This document shows, piece by piece, positions 52,186-61,275 of a stretch of DNA of 64,000 nucleotides. The notes under the pieces are model-generated. The model did no database searches. It worked only from the letters and a program-made list of their open reading frames with translations, and was not told where the DNA came from. Position 1 is the first letter of the stretch, and each line of letters starts with the position of its first letter. The position numbers and the translations under genes were made by a program. This DNA is from JBGCEZ01 sp045106735 (GTDB taxonomy: Bacteria > Planctomycetota > Phycisphaerae > Phycisphaerales > SM1A02): positions 124,001 to 188,000 of the forward strand of contig JBGCEZ010000012.1 of assembly GCA_045106735.1 (NCBI GenBank), in the 5' to 3' direction.

Positions 52186-52367
52186 CGTGCGAACAACCTC
52201 TCACGGGCCCGCGTTCGAGCCGACGCTTCTGGCCGGCGCCCAACGTCGACGTTCAAGGTCGACGCTCAAACCCGACGGTCAAAGCCCACATCCACGCCCG
52301 CCACGTCGCGGTCACCGTGGACCACCGACCAGCAAACCCAGGCAAGTGTACCACGACCGGCTGCGGC

Positions 52368-55300
52368 TCAGTCTTCGACCGTCGGAAGCACCGGCGGATC
52401 GGCCTTCGCCGCCGCTCCGCCCGTCCATCCCCAGCGAACCGCGGCCCGAACGTCCTCAAGGACAACCAGGATGCACGGAAGGACGAGCAGGATGAGGAAG
52501 GTCGCACTGATCAGGCCAAAGGCAATCGACACGGCCATGGGGATCAGGAACTTCGCCTGGAAGCTCTGCTCCAACATCAGTGGGGTCAACCCCAGGACCG
52601 TGGTGACGGTCGTCAAGAAGATGGGGCGCAATCGTTGCCGACCGGCGAACTCCAGGGCCGCGTGCACATCGTCGCCGGCCGCGCGGCGCCCGTTGTAGAA
52701 CTGCACCAGGATCAACGAGTCGTTGACCACGATGCCGCTGAGGGCGACGAAGCCGATGAGGCTCAAGAACGTCATCTCGTAGCCCATGAGCAGGTGACCC
52801 CAGATGACGCCAATCGTGGCGAACGGGATCGCGAGCATCACGGCGATCGGCTGCGTGTAGCTGGCGAAGAGCCACGCGAGAATCAAGTAGATCATCACGC
52901 AGGCGGCGGCGAAGCCCACCGGCAACGAGGCGAAGGCCTTGCGCATCTGGCGTTGGCGACCGGCGGTATCGATGCCGACCTCAGGAAACTCCGCCCGCAG
53001 CGCGGCGAAGGTCGGCTCCAGGGCCGGAGCGATGTCCTCGGGGCTCACACCCGGAGCCGTGGCCGCGGTCACCGAGACCGCGCGTTCGCGATCGACGCGC
53101 CGAATCGCGTTGTACGAATCGCCCTCCTGCAAGTCGGCGATCTCGCCGAGCGGCACGAACGATCCGCGCGGCCCCTTGACCCATAGGCTCTCGATCGCCG
53201 GCAGGCTTTGCCGGCTGCTCTCATCCAGTCGGATGCGAACGTCAATGTCTTCGCGGTCTCGGCTGAACACGTGGGCGTCCAGACCGAACAAAGCTCCACG
53301 CACCTGACGGGCCACATCGACCACGCGGTAACCCAAGGCGGCAGCCCCGGGCCGAAGATCGATCTTCACCTCGCGCTGCCCGGCCGCATCGTCATCGGCA
53401 ATGTCGAACACGCCTTCGAGGCTGGCCAATTCATCCTTGATCCGTTCGACGACCTGATCGACGAGCTCGGTGTCATTGCCGGTGACCTGCACCGTGATGT
53501 CCGCCCCGGCCGGACCGCCCTGGATCTCCTTGAAGCTGAACGCTTCCGCCCCGTCGATCGGCCCCACCGCATCGCGGATCGCCTGGATGACCTGCGAACT
53601 CTCGCGCTGCCCGGCCGCCTGACGAATCTCCACCGGAACGAGTTCGACGAACAACTGGCCGAGGTGCGTCCCCTGCCCGGCATTGGTGATGCCGCTCGTA
53701 TCGTCGACCGACGCAACGACGCCCAGGAGCGTGTTGATCGAGCGCGTCTCCGGCTGGGCCATGGCCGCCTGCTCAATCTGCTCGACGATTCGCTCGGTCT
53801 CTTCGATCGGCGTGCCGATCGGCATGCGCAGTTCCGCGATGATCGTCTCGGAGTCCGACGTCGGCAGGAAGACAAAGGGCACGCGGCCGCCGGCGACCAT
53901 CCCCGCGCTGGCGATGAACGCGGCGGAAGCGATGCTGATCGAGAAATAGCGCCACCTGATGGCCAGCCGAAGTACCCGGCCGAACCCAGGAATGATCTTG
54001 CCCATGATGATCCGGTCGCGGGCCGCTTCAAATCGGGCGAGGGCCCGGCCGATGGGACCCGGCGTACTGCGATCGCGGGCGGCCAGGGCGTGGCCCATGT
54101 GCCCGGGAAGAATCAGGATCGATTCCAGCAAGCTCATGGAAAGCGCGCACAGCACCACCAAGGGCAGCGCATCGAGCAGGTCGCCGATCTGCCCCTCGAT
54201 GAAGGTCAGCGGGCTGAACGCCACGATGCTGGTCAGCACGGTGGCCACGACCGGCCAGAGCACTTGTTCGGTCCCGCGAATCGCCGCTTCGAGCGCGGGC
54301 TCACGTTTGTCGTGCCGCGCTTGGATGTTTTCGGCCACGACGATGGCGTCGTCGACCAGCAAGCCCATCACCACAATCAAGCCGAACATCGTGAGCAGGT
54401 TCAGCGTCACGTCGATCGTCTTCATGAAGAGCAACGTGCCGGCGAGGGCGGTGGCGAGGCCGACCCCGACCCACAGGGCCGTGCGCCAGTTCAGGAACAG
54501 CAGCAGCGTGGCGAAGACGAGCACGCCCCCCGCCGCCGCGTTGCGGAGCAGCAGGTCCAAACGCCCCTCGATGAAGCGGGCCAGATCGCTGCTGGTATCG
54601 ATCGACGTGCCCGCCGGCAGCGGATTCGGATGGTCGCGCCCGAGGAGCCAGGCGCGTTGGCGAACCGTCTGCATCGCGTCGCGTCCGTCGTCGTCCAGGG
54701 CCGCGACGCGGTCACCGAGCGACCAGCCGGGGTCCGACGTCAGGCCCGCGGCTTCTCGCCGGCCGGCCACGTACGCCCGCACCATCTCGGCGATGCGCAC
54801 CGCATCCTGGTTGCCGACCTTGTAGACGGTCAGGTTGGCCGCCGGGCCGGTGGCCTCGCGGGTGGTGAAGCGCGTCTTGATCTGCTGGTCGACGAAGTTC
54901 TCGCTGACCTGGGCGACGTCGTCCACGCGGAGGATCTGGCCATCGGGCGTTCCCCCCACCGGGATCTCGCGGATCGCCTCAGCTGTCTCGGTCACCCCGC
55001 GCGTGCGCACGTTCACATTGCCGGCGTCGGTGCGCACCGTGCCACCCGGAACATCGCGCAGCCATCCGCCGACGGAATCGGCAACCTCGGGCAGACTGAT
55101 GCCGTGCCGCTGCAGGATGTCGGCGTTGACGTCCACCCGCACTTCGTACGCGCGCACGCCCGATTCGACCATGTCGCCCATGTTGGGCAGGCCTTCCAGG
55201 TCATCGCGGATGTCGCGGATCGCCTGCTTCAGCGAGGCTTCATCGGCCATGCCGTAGACGGACACCTGGATGACCGGCAGCACGGGCTCGAACTCGGTGA

Positions 55301-55682
55301 CGGTGATGCGTTCAACTTCGGTCGGAATGTCGGTCAGGGCGTCGATCGCTCGCTCGACTTCGTCGGTCGCCCGACTGACGCTGCGGATGCCATCGCGAAA
55401 TTCGACCGTGATCGTGCCGCCGCCTTCGGCCACCGACGTCCGGATCTGTTCGACCTCGTCCAGATCAAAGATCGCGTCCTCGATCTTGCGGACGAGGCTC
55501 TCTTCGATCTCTTCGGGCGTCGCCCCCGGATACACGAAGCTGACGATGGCCGATTCGGGCGACGTGTCGGGGAAGAACTCCCGCGTCATCGTCAGTCCGC
55601 TGTAGATCCCGGCCACCAACAGCGCCACCATCAACAGGTTGACGGGGACCGGATTCAGGACGCCGAAGCGGGCCAGACTCAC
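52368..55682 (-). CDS. RND efflux transporter inner-membrane pump (AcrB/HAE family)
   Basis: Proton-driven multidrug or metal efflux pump. The 1104-residue protein has the usual two halves: TM1 (VPVNLLMVALLVAGIYSGL), a large porter domain, TM4 with the proton-relay motif GLLVDDAIVVAEN, a second porter loop and the C-terminal bundle with SGIVVNDSLILVQF. Family members of this type (drug or hydrophobe efflux) are close in length (about 1050). The GTG start overlaps the stop of the adaptor gene by four nt (GTGA), typical of an adaptor-pump pair. There is no TolC-like gene in the window. The substrate cannot be predicted. Confidence 0.93.
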   Translation of the reverse strand: MSLARFGVLNPVPVNLLMVALLVAGIYSGLTMTREFFPDTSPESAIVSFVYPGATPEEIEESLVRKIEDAIFDLDEVEQIRTSVAEGGGTITVEFRDGIRSVSRATDEVERAIDALTDIPTEVERITVTEFEPVLPVIQVSVYGMADEASLKQAIRDIRDDLEGLPNMGDMVESGVRAYEVRVDVNADILQRHGISLPEVADSVGGWLRDVPGGTVRTDAGNVNVRTRGVTETAEAIREIPVGGTPDGQILRVDDVAQVSENFVDQQIKTRFTTREATGPAANLTVYKVGNQDAVRIAEMVRAYVAGRREAAGLTSDPGWSLGDRVAALDDDGRDAMQTVRQRAWLLGRDHPNPLPAGTSIDTSSDLARFIEGRLDLLLRNAAAGGVLVFATLLLFLNWRTALWVGVGLATALAGTLLFMKTIDVTLNLLTMFGLIVVMGLLVDDAIVVAENIQARHDKREPALEAAIRGTEQVLWPVVATVLTSIVAFSPLTFIEGQIGDLLDALPLVVLCALSMSLLESILILPGHMGHALAARDRSTPGPIGRALARFEAARDRIIMGKIIPGFGRVLRLAIRWRYFSISIASAAFIASAGMVAGGRVPFVFLPTSDSETIIAELRMPIGTPIEETERIVEQIEQAAMAQPETRSINTLLGVVASVDDTSGITNAGQGTHLGQLFVELVPVEIRQAAGQRESSQVIQAIRDAVGPIDGAEAFSFKEIQGGPAGADITVQVTGNDTELVDQVVERIKDELASLEGVFDIADDDAAGQREVKIDLRPGAAALGYRVVDVARQVRGALFGLDAHVFSRDREDIDVRIRLDESSRQSLPAIESLWVKGPRGSFVPLGEIADLQEGDSYNAIRRVDRERAVSVTAATAPGVSPEDIAPALEPTFAALRAEFPEVGIDTAGRQRQMRKAFASLPVGFAAACVMIYLILAWLFASYTQPIAVMLAIPFATIGVIWGHLLMGYEMTFLSLIGFVALSGIVVNDSLILVQFYNGRRAAGDDVHAALEFAGRQRLRPIFLTTVTTVLGLTPLMLEQSFQAKFLIPMAVSIAFGLISATFLILLVLPCILVVLEDVRAAVRWGWTGGAAAKADPPVLPTVED

Positions 55683-57058
55683 GGCTGCACCTCCGCCGCA
55701 TTGACTCGCTCACGAACGGGCGCCGGATCCACCACGCGGCCGTCCACGAGTCGGCGGCTGGGACTCAGCACGACCTGCGTGCCATCGGGCGGTGGATCAG
55801 CCAAGACGACCCAATCGGTATCCGGCAGGCCAGTCTCGGGACGGAGCATCGTCACGCCGTACAGCGGACGCGCGTCGATCTGCCGGAGCATGCCGCCCTC
55901 GCCCACGATCAGCATCCGGTCGCCGTCGAGGCTGCGGCGCGGCACGATGACCCGGCGTTCCGGCTCACCGGCGGCGATCTCCGCCCGCACGAAGCGGCCG
56001 GGAGCCAAGCCGGAAAGATCATTCGGAGCCTGGCGGAGTTCGGCGTATACGAGCGTCGTCCTGGTCTCGACGGAGTCTTCCGGGGCAATGCGGGCGATGG
56101 TGGTCTGGAAGGACGGCTCGCCCGGCGGATCGCCCGGCTCGTACAGGGCCACGGGATCGCCAGGACCGAGTGTGCGTCGGGCCGACGCGGGGACGCGGAT
56201 CGGAATTTCGAGCCGGCCGGGGTCGACGATCCGGGCCACGCGTTGCCCGGGGACGACCGATTCGCCGGGCTCCACGTCCATCGACTGGATGACGAATGCC
56301 GGCGGCGGCCCGGGCTCGCCTGCCGCGCCGAACGGGTTGACGATGACCGTCCGCTCCAGCGCGAGTTCGGTGACGCTGACGTCGGCCAGGGCCGAGGCCC
56401 GCGTGGCGACGACCGACGCTCGGGCCGAGGGAATCCGGTCGAGTTCGGCCTGCGTGCGGGCGCGATCGCTTCGGACGCTCGACAACGCGCTGATGGCCGC
56501 ATCGATTTCCCGGTCGCGGGCGGCCCCGCGATCGGATGCTTCTTGCACGCGGCGCAGGTCATTCTGGGCGACGGTCACGCGTTCGTCGGCGAGTTCGAGC
56601 TGATCGCGGAGCACGCGGGCATCGACATCCAAGCCGGACAGCCGGGCATCCAACTCGGCGACCCGCTGGCGGGCGGCTTCGACCGCGGCGCGGAAGTCCC
56701 GATCGTCCAACTGGGCCAGAACCGCCCCGGGGTCGATGGGCGCTCCTTCTTCGACGGAGGCCGGGATGGACGCGACGGTGGCCGCAACCCGGGCCGGCAC
56801 ATCGGCGGCGTTCATCGCCCGCGCGGTGCCGTATCCCACCCACGTCCGGCGCACCGGGACGGCATCGAGGGCCAGCACGGGAACCCGGAGCCGCTCGGCG
56901 TCGGTGTCGACGCGACCGGGAGCCGGACGCGTGGCTTTGAGCTGCTGGAAGATCCCGACGGCAATCGCGAGCACGATCAGGGCAACGACGGTGCGTACCA
57001 CGAAGGCGATCAGCGTGCGGGGGAGACGGTTGGATCTCCTGCTCAAGGGAAGCTCCAT
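55679..57058 (-). CDS. RND efflux periplasmic adaptor (membrane fusion protein)
   Basis: Links the RND pump to an outer-membrane channel. The 459-residue protein has a short N-terminus, one membrane span (VVALIVLAIAVGIFQ), a barrel-sandwich half, a helical hairpin rich in Ala/Arg/Asp (AVEAARQRVAELDARLSGLD) and a C-terminal beta-barrel (RFVRAEIAAGEPERRVIVPRRSL), as in AcrA-like proteins. The ATG at 57058 was chosen over a GTG at 57067. It overlaps the pump gene, and a good promoter lies 70-100 nt upstream. Unlike the adaptors of the giant-protein cassettes it has no GAF head. Confidence 0.9.
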   Translation of the reverse strand: MELPLSRRSNRLPRTLIAFVVRTVVALIVLAIAVGIFQQLKATRPAPGRVDTDAERLRVPVLALDAVPVRRTWVGYGTARAMNAADVPARVAATVASIPASVEEGAPIDPGAVLAQLDDRDFRAAVEAARQRVAELDARLSGLDVDARVLRDQLELADERVTVAQNDLRRVQEASDRGAARDREIDAAISALSSVRSDRARTQAELDRIPSARASVVATRASALADVSVTELALERTVIVNPFGAAGEPGPPPAFVIQSMDVEPGESVVPGQRVARIVDPGRLEIPIRVPASARRTLGPGDPVALYEPGDPPGEPSFQTTIARIAPEDSVETRTTLVYAELRQAPNDLSGLAPGRFVRAEIAAGEPERRVIVPRRSLDGDRMLIVGEGGMLRQIDARPLYGVTMLRPETGLPDTDWVVLADPPPDGTQVVLSPSRRLVDGRVVDPAPVRERVNAAEVQP

Positions 57059-57371
57059 GAGCGCCACCGGATTTCGCGGTGGGCTGAGACATCGCGCGCC
57101 ATGGGAGGAGGACGCGGCCGGAATCGGAACGATAGGAGTCCCCCGAGCCCTTGTCAGGTTTCGACGGCCGACGGTTCATCAATTCAGGGGATCGCCTCGT
57201 GGGGCCGCGAGGCGGGCGGACGGGTGGGGCGGATTGACCGGGCCGACGGGCGGGCAGACCGACCAAGGCCGACGGGGCGAGCCGCGAGCGCCTTCCCGGA
57301 AGCCAGGCGGCGGCGGACGCAGCGGACGGCGGACGGCGGCGGCCGATGCCCGGCCGGGGTATTCTCCGGGG
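57059..57371. other. Divergent intergenic region between the RND operon and gatC
   Basis: A 313-nt gap holding the promoter of the RND operon (57129-57157) and presumably that of gatC. G-rich GGGC runs occur near 57215-57270. No gene is seen. Confidence 0.5.
57129..57157 (-). promoter_or_regulatory. Candidate sigma70 promoter of the RND efflux operon
   Basis: Reading on the minus strand: CTGACA (57157-57152), 17-nt spacer, TATCGT (57134-57129). The -35 matches 5 of 6 and the -10 4 of 6 consensus positions, at ideal spacing. It would start transcription around 57120, giving a leader of about 60 nt before the adaptor gene. Confidence 0.55.
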
Positions 57372-57677
57372 ATGAGCGATTCACTGACGCCCGACGCGGT
57401 CCGCAAGGTCGCCGCCCTCGCCCGATTGCGGCTCGATGAGCAGCGCGTGGAACCCATCCGCGACGAGCTTGAGGGCATCCTCACGCACGTGGCCCGGCTC
57501 CAAGCGATCGATACCGATGATGTTGAGCCCATGTCGCACCCGCTCGACCTGAGCAACCGCCTGGCCGCGGACGAAATCGGTCCGTCGATGCCGGTGGCGG
57601 ACTTTCTTCGCAATGCTCCGGCGGTCGAAGGCGATTTCTTGGCCGTGCCCAAGGTCCTCGACGGCGACGGCGGCTGA
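57372..57677 (+). CDS. gatC: Asp-tRNA(Asn)/Glu-tRNA(Gln) amidotransferase subunit C
   Basis: Small (101 aa) subunit of the GatCAB transamidosome that makes Gln-tRNA(Gln) and Asn-tRNA(Asn) indirectly. It has the GatC pattern VRKVAALARLRLDE at the start, ELEGILTHVARLQAIDTDDVEPM and then HPLDLSNRLAADE. The ATG at 57372 follows GGGG and places the family motif directly at the start; the open frame upstream has no similarity. gatA follows after about 140 nt; gatB is not in the window. Confidence 0.94.
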   Translation: MSDSLTPDAVRKVAALARLRLDEQRVEPIRDELEGILTHVARLQAIDTDDVEPMSHPLDLSNRLAADEIGPSMPVADFLRNAPAVEGDFLAVPKVLDGDGG

Positions 57678-57819
57678 TCGCCGAGTCGGCGGCTGAGACG
57701 AGGCTGCGCGGTCGCCGCCCCGCCCTCCAGCTCGCCTCTGAGGCTCCTCGCCCACCTCGCTCCCGGGGCCGCCACCCCGCTGGCCCACCGCTTCCCCATC
57801 CCGAGACTGGATTCCCCGC

Positions 57820-59304
57820 GTGTCTTCCACCGATCAGCCTGAAACCATCGAGATGATTGCCGGCGCCGTCCGGCGCGGCGAGCGACGGGCGACCGACGTC
57901 CTCGACGAGACCCTGACCCGCATGCGCGAACGCGATGGTGAGCTGCTTGCCTTTCGCGAGTGCGATGACGACGCCGCCCGCGCGCAGGCTGAAGCGGTCG
58001 ACGCCGCCGTCGCCCGGGGCGACGATCCCGGCCCCCTGGCCGGCGTGCCGGTGGCGATCAAGGACAACCTCGTCACCGAGTTCGGCACCACGTGCGCCGG
58101 GTCGAAGATTCTCGAGGGCTACCGCAGCCCGTTCACCGCCACGAGCGTGCAGCGACTCATGGACGCCGGCGGGATCGCCTTCGGGAAAACCAACTGCGAC
58201 GAGTTCGCGATGGGCTCGTCGACCGAGCACTGTGCGTACGGCCAGAGCCGCAATCCCTGGGACCACGAGCGCGTGCCCGGCGGCTCGTCCGGCGGCAGCG
58301 CGGCGGCCGTGGCCGCGGGCATTTGCCCGGTGAGCCTTGGCTCGGACACCGGCGGCTCCATTCGACAGCCGGCCGCCCTCTGCGGCATCGTCGGACTGAA
58401 GCCGACGTATGGCCGGGTCAGCCGCTACGGCCTGATCGCGTTCGGCTCGAGCCTCGACCAGGTCGGCCCGTTCTCGCGGACCGTTGGCGATGCGGCCACG
58501 GTCTTCAACGCCATGATGGGGCGCGACCCGCTGGATTCGACCAGCGTCGACATGCACGCGCCCCAACTGGGCGAACGGCTGGAGGAACCGATCGAGGGCC
58601 TCCGCATCGGCGTGCCCCGCGCGTACCGCACCGCCGACAATGACCCGGCGGTCGAAGCCATGCTCGACGACGCGATCGCCACCTACCGCGAACTCGGGGC
58701 GGAGATCGTCGACGTCGAACTTCCGTTGACCGACGCGGGCATCGCCACGTACTACGTCATTGCGCCGGCGGAAGCCTCCAGCAACCTCGCCCGCTTTGAT
58801 GGCATTCGCTACGGGCGCCGCGCGGAAGCCCGCCCCGGCGAAGACCTGGAAGATTTGTACGGACGTTCGCGGGCCGAGGGCTTTGGCCCGGAAGTCCAGC
58901 GCCGCATCATGCTCGGCACGTACGTGCTTTCCGCCGGCTACTACGACGCGTACTACACGCGGGCCCTCAAGGTTCGCCGGCTGATCGCCGAGGAGTACGC
59001 CCGCGCCTTCGAGTCCTGCCACGTCATCCTGGGGCCGACGACGCCCACGCCGGCATTCCGCCGCGGCGAACGCAGCGACCCCGTGTCCATGTATCTCTGC
59101 GACGTGTACACGGCCAACACGAACATCGCCGGCATCCCCGCGATCAGCATCCCCGGCGGGTTTGCCACCGTCGAAGGACGTGAGCTTCCGCTCGGCCTGC
59201 AACTGCAAGCCAAGGCCTTTGACGAGGGCACGCTGCTCCGGGCCGCGCGCATGTTCGAACGGGCGACGTCCTTCCATCTCCGCTCGGCCCCGGTCGCCTC
59301 ATGA
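57820..59304 (+). CDS. gatA: Asp-tRNA(Asn)/Glu-tRNA(Gln) amidotransferase subunit A
   Basis: Amidase that hydrolyses glutamine to supply ammonia for the misacylated tRNA. The 494-residue protein has the Lys of the catalytic triad in VAIKDN, the Ser pair in GGSSGGSAAAVAAG and GSDTGGSIRQPA, and the amidase signature region. The length is typical. The GTG start at 57820 is supported by the family N-terminus, though the Shine-Dalgarno is weak. Its stop overlaps the next gene (ATGA at 59301-59304), so a ROK kinase is co-translated with it, an unusual pairing. Confidence 0.96.
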   Translation: MSSTDQPETIEMIAGAVRRGERRATDVLDETLTRMRERDGELLAFRECDDDAARAQAEAVDAAVARGDDPGPLAGVPVAIKDNLVTEFGTTCAGSKILEGYRSPFTATSVQRLMDAGGIAFGKTNCDEFAMGSSTEHCAYGQSRNPWDHERVPGGSSGGSAAAVAAGICPVSLGSDTGGSIRQPAALCGIVGLKPTYGRVSRYGLIAFGSSLDQVGPFSRTVGDAATVFNAMMGRDPLDSTSVDMHAPQLGERLEEPIEGLRIGVPRAYRTADNDPAVEAMLDDAIATYRELGAEIVDVELPLTDAGIATYYVIAPAEASSNLARFDGIRYGRRAEARPGEDLEDLYGRSRAEGFGPEVQRRIMLGTYVLSAGYYDAYYTRALKVRRLIAEEYARAFESCHVILGPTTPTPAFRRGERSDPVSMYLCDVYTANTNIAGIPAISIPGGFATVEGRELPLGLQLQAKAFDEGTLLRAARMFERATSFHLRSAPVAS

Positions 59305-60377
59305 CCGCGCCGGCCCCATCCACCGTCATCGGCGTCGACCTGGGCGGCACGAACCTGAACGTATCCCTGCTGGCCACCGACGGCCCGCCGGAAGACGCCG
59401 GCCTGCGGCCACTCGCGCGGCGGCACGCCGAGACCGCGATCGGTGATCCGGCGGCGGTGGTCGAGACGATTGCCGAATGCGTGGTGGCGGTGCGGGCCGA
59501 GGCGGGTGAGGCCGCGGCGGGAGCGGAGCGCGAGCAAAGCGCCGCACGCACGCGGAACGCGGGCACGCCAGACGTGCCACCGATTGGCATTGCCGCCGCC
59601 GGGGCGCTCGACGTCGCCGGTGGCACGGTGCTCCAGTCGCCCAACCTGCAGTGGCGAGACGTCCCGCTGCGGTCGATGCTCGCGAAGCGCACCGGCCTGC
59701 CCGTCACGATGGAGAACGACGTCAACGCGGCGGCGTACGGCGAGTTCGTCGCCGGCGGCCCGGATGCCGGCGACCTGCTGGCCGTCTGGGTCGGGACCGG
59801 TGTCGGCGGCGGCATCGTGATCGACGGCCAGCCTTTCCACGGCGCCCGCGGCACCGCGGGCGAAGTCGGACACATGATCGCGCGGCCGAATGCTCCCGGC
59901 GGCGCGCGAGCGATCGAGCACCTGTGCGGCCGACGCGGTCTACAGCGCCGCGTGCGCGAGGCCGCGGCCGAACACCCGGCGTCGCCACTGGTTCGGCGGG
60001 CGGCGGAAGAGCCGGACCGCGCCCCGAACGCCGCCGACTTCAAGGCCGCCGCCGCGGCTGGCGATGCCCTCGCCCTCGCCCTTCAAGCCGACGCCGCGCT
60101 CCTGCTCGGTTCGGCCATCTCTTCATGCGTCACGGTTCTGTCGGTCCAGCGCGTGGTCATCGGCGGCGGCATGACCGAGGCCTGGGACCAGGCGTGGGTT
60201 GACGCGATCGCCGGACACTTCCGAGACATGGTCTTCCCCGAGCACCTGGCCGACGTGCCGGTGGAGATGACGCGGCTGCGCGAGCGAGCCGGCGTGTACG
60301 GCGCGGCAGCGCTGGCGGTGGAAGTCGCCCGCCGCGGAGCGGCAGCCCGCGGCGGCGCGATGGACAGCGGCGGCTGA
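59301..60377 (+). CDS. ROK family sugar kinase with degenerate zinc motif
   Basis: Probable glucokinase or related sugar kinase. The 358-residue protein has the phosphate loop VIGVDLGGTNLNVSL at the N-terminus, MENDVNAAAYGE, WVGTGVGGGIVIDG and GEVGHMI (the ROK catalytic region). The zinc motif CxCGxxGC that usually follows is reduced to HLCGRRGL, so only one of the cysteines remains. A low-complexity loop of charged/Ala residues (about 66-90) is inserted. The 3' end carries a 36-nt sequence that is repeated exactly at the end of the gene at 60759, giving both proteins the same tail (AARGGAMDSGG). Confidence 0.83.
   Translation: MTAPAPSTVIGVDLGGTNLNVSLLATDGPPEDAGLRPLARRHAETAIGDPAAVVETIAECVVAVRAEAGEAAAGAEREQSAARTRNAGTPDVPPIGIAAAGALDVAGGTVLQSPNLQWRDVPLRSMLAKRTGLPVTMENDVNAAAYGEFVAGGPDAGDLLAVWVGTGVGGGIVIDGQPFHGARGTAGEVGHMIARPNAPGGARAIEHLCGRRGLQRRVREAAAEHPASPLVRRAAEEPDRAPNAADFKAAAAAGDALALALQADAALLLGSAISSCVTVLSVQRVVIGGGMTEAWDQAWVDAIAGHFRDMVFPEHLADVPVEMTRLRERAGVYGAAALAVEVARRGAAARGGAMDSGG
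60342..60377 (+). repeat. 36-nt exact direct repeat, copy 1 (3' end of the ROK gene)
   Basis: Identical to 61215-61250. It encodes the last 11 residues plus the stop of both genes. Confidence 0.97.
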
Positions 60378-60758
60378 ATCGCGGGCGTCGATCGCCCGGC
60401 GGATTGCCCGGCGGATCGCGCCGGACGCCGCTTGCCGGGCAGCGGACCACGGCGAACCGCGGCGGGCATCCAATGCAATGGACGCCCCGGGGCGGTCTCC
60501 ACTGGCCGCATCGTCGCCGGCGAACGGTGGAACGCCCCCGCTCAGACCCGCGGCTCCCGGGGACAAAAAGCAGCGTTCTGGTGACGCCAGCACAGTATCT
60601 GCTCGAATTCGGGCCGTCGACCGAGACGAGCAGCGCTTCGAGCGACGCGGACGCATGCAACCCGAACCCCCTGAACCCCGTAGACCTCCATGGCCTCCTG
60701 ATCAGCCCAAGTTGTGATCCGGGGCCACCCACGATTCTTCCCGACGGAGTTCGTCCCG
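60378..60758. other. Intergenic region before the Gly-rich gene
   Basis: A 381-nt gap with GCCCGGCGGAT-type short repeats near its start and no convincing gene. An open frame at 60478 has no similarity or ribosome binding site. The promoter of the Gly-rich protein gene is expected here. Confidence 0.4.
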
Positions 60759-61250
60759 ATGCACAAGCGCCCCGTTCTGTTGGCCACCGCGATGATTGCG
60801 GTTGTTTCCCTCGCCGCCGCGGCCACCGCCGATTCGCCCGGCGATGTCCGAGTTCTCTCGGCGAGTGTTGGCACCGGCGATGGTGGCGACTCCCGCACCG
60901 GCACCGGCGATGGTGGCGATACGCAAACTGGTGTCGGCGATGGTGGCGACTCCCGCACCGGAGTCGGCGATGGTGGCGGAGACATCCACAGTGATTCCGT
61001 GCGCGGGACACACAGCGGCGGCGGAGGTACGCCCGCCCCGAAGGAGAGTGGCGGCGGCGGGATCGATCGAACGTCAAGCAGCGGTGTGAGCGGCGGCAAC
61101 GTCCCCGGAAGCCACAAGGAAAATGGCCGCAGCGGCGCCGGAATGGGCGGCGGCAACCTGCCAGGAAACCATAAGGAAAACGGCCGCAGCGGCGCCGGAA
61201 TGGGCGGCGGCGAAGCAGCCCGCGGCGGCGCGATGGACAGCGGCGGCTGA
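60759..61250 (+). CDS. Secreted Gly-rich repeat protein
   Basis: I do not recognise a family. The 163-residue protein starts with a Sec signal peptide (MHKRPVLLATAMIAVVSLAAAATA, cleavage likely after Ala24) and the mature part is nearly all repeats: about four copies of a 10-residue GTGDGGDSRT type (from a 30-nt DNA repeat), a Gly/Ser/Thr linker, two copies of a 19-residue GGNVPGSHKENGRSGAGMG type, and a tail AARGGAMDSGG identical to that of the ROK kinase. The ATG at 60759 has GGAG about 9 nt upstream. A strong terminator follows. It could be a small structural or matrix protein; that is a guess. Confidence 0.75.
   Translation: MHKRPVLLATAMIAVVSLAAAATADSPGDVRVLSASVGTGDGGDSRTGTGDGGDTQTGVGDGGDSRTGVGDGGGDIHSDSVRGTHSGGGGTPAPKESGGGGIDRTSSSGVSGGNVPGSHKENGRSGAGMGGGNLPGNHKENGRSGAGMGGGEAARGGAMDSGG
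60870..60980. repeat. 30-nt tandem repeat, about 3.7 copies
   Basis: Units beginning GG(C/T/A)(A/G)(C/T)CGGCGATGGTGGCGA start at 60870, 60900, 60930 and 60960, encoding the 10-residue repeats of the Gly-rich protein. Confidence 0.92.
61092..61205. repeat. 57-nt tandem repeat, two copies
   Basis: Two 57-nt units at 61092-61148 and 61149-61205 encode the 19-residue repeat of the Gly-rich protein; they differ at a handful of positions. Confidence 0.9.
61215..61250 (+). repeat. 36-nt exact direct repeat, copy 2 (3' end of the Gly-rich gene)
   Basis: Identical to 60342-60377, including the TGA stop codon. Confidence 0.97.
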
Positions 61251-61275
61251 GGCCCGCGCCACGTTCAATGAATCA

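Noticed and set aside
52186..52367. tRNA-like GTTCGAGCC near 52213
   Set aside because: No matching acceptor, D or anticodon stems around it.
53208..56603. A 1131-codon plus-strand open frame against the RND pump
   Set aside because: The minus strand encodes a canonical RND pump and adaptor with overlapping start/stop; the plus frame has no motif.
60478..60717. A 79-codon plus-strand frame upstream of the Gly-rich gene
   Set aside because: Pro/Arg-rich, no ribosome binding site, no domain.
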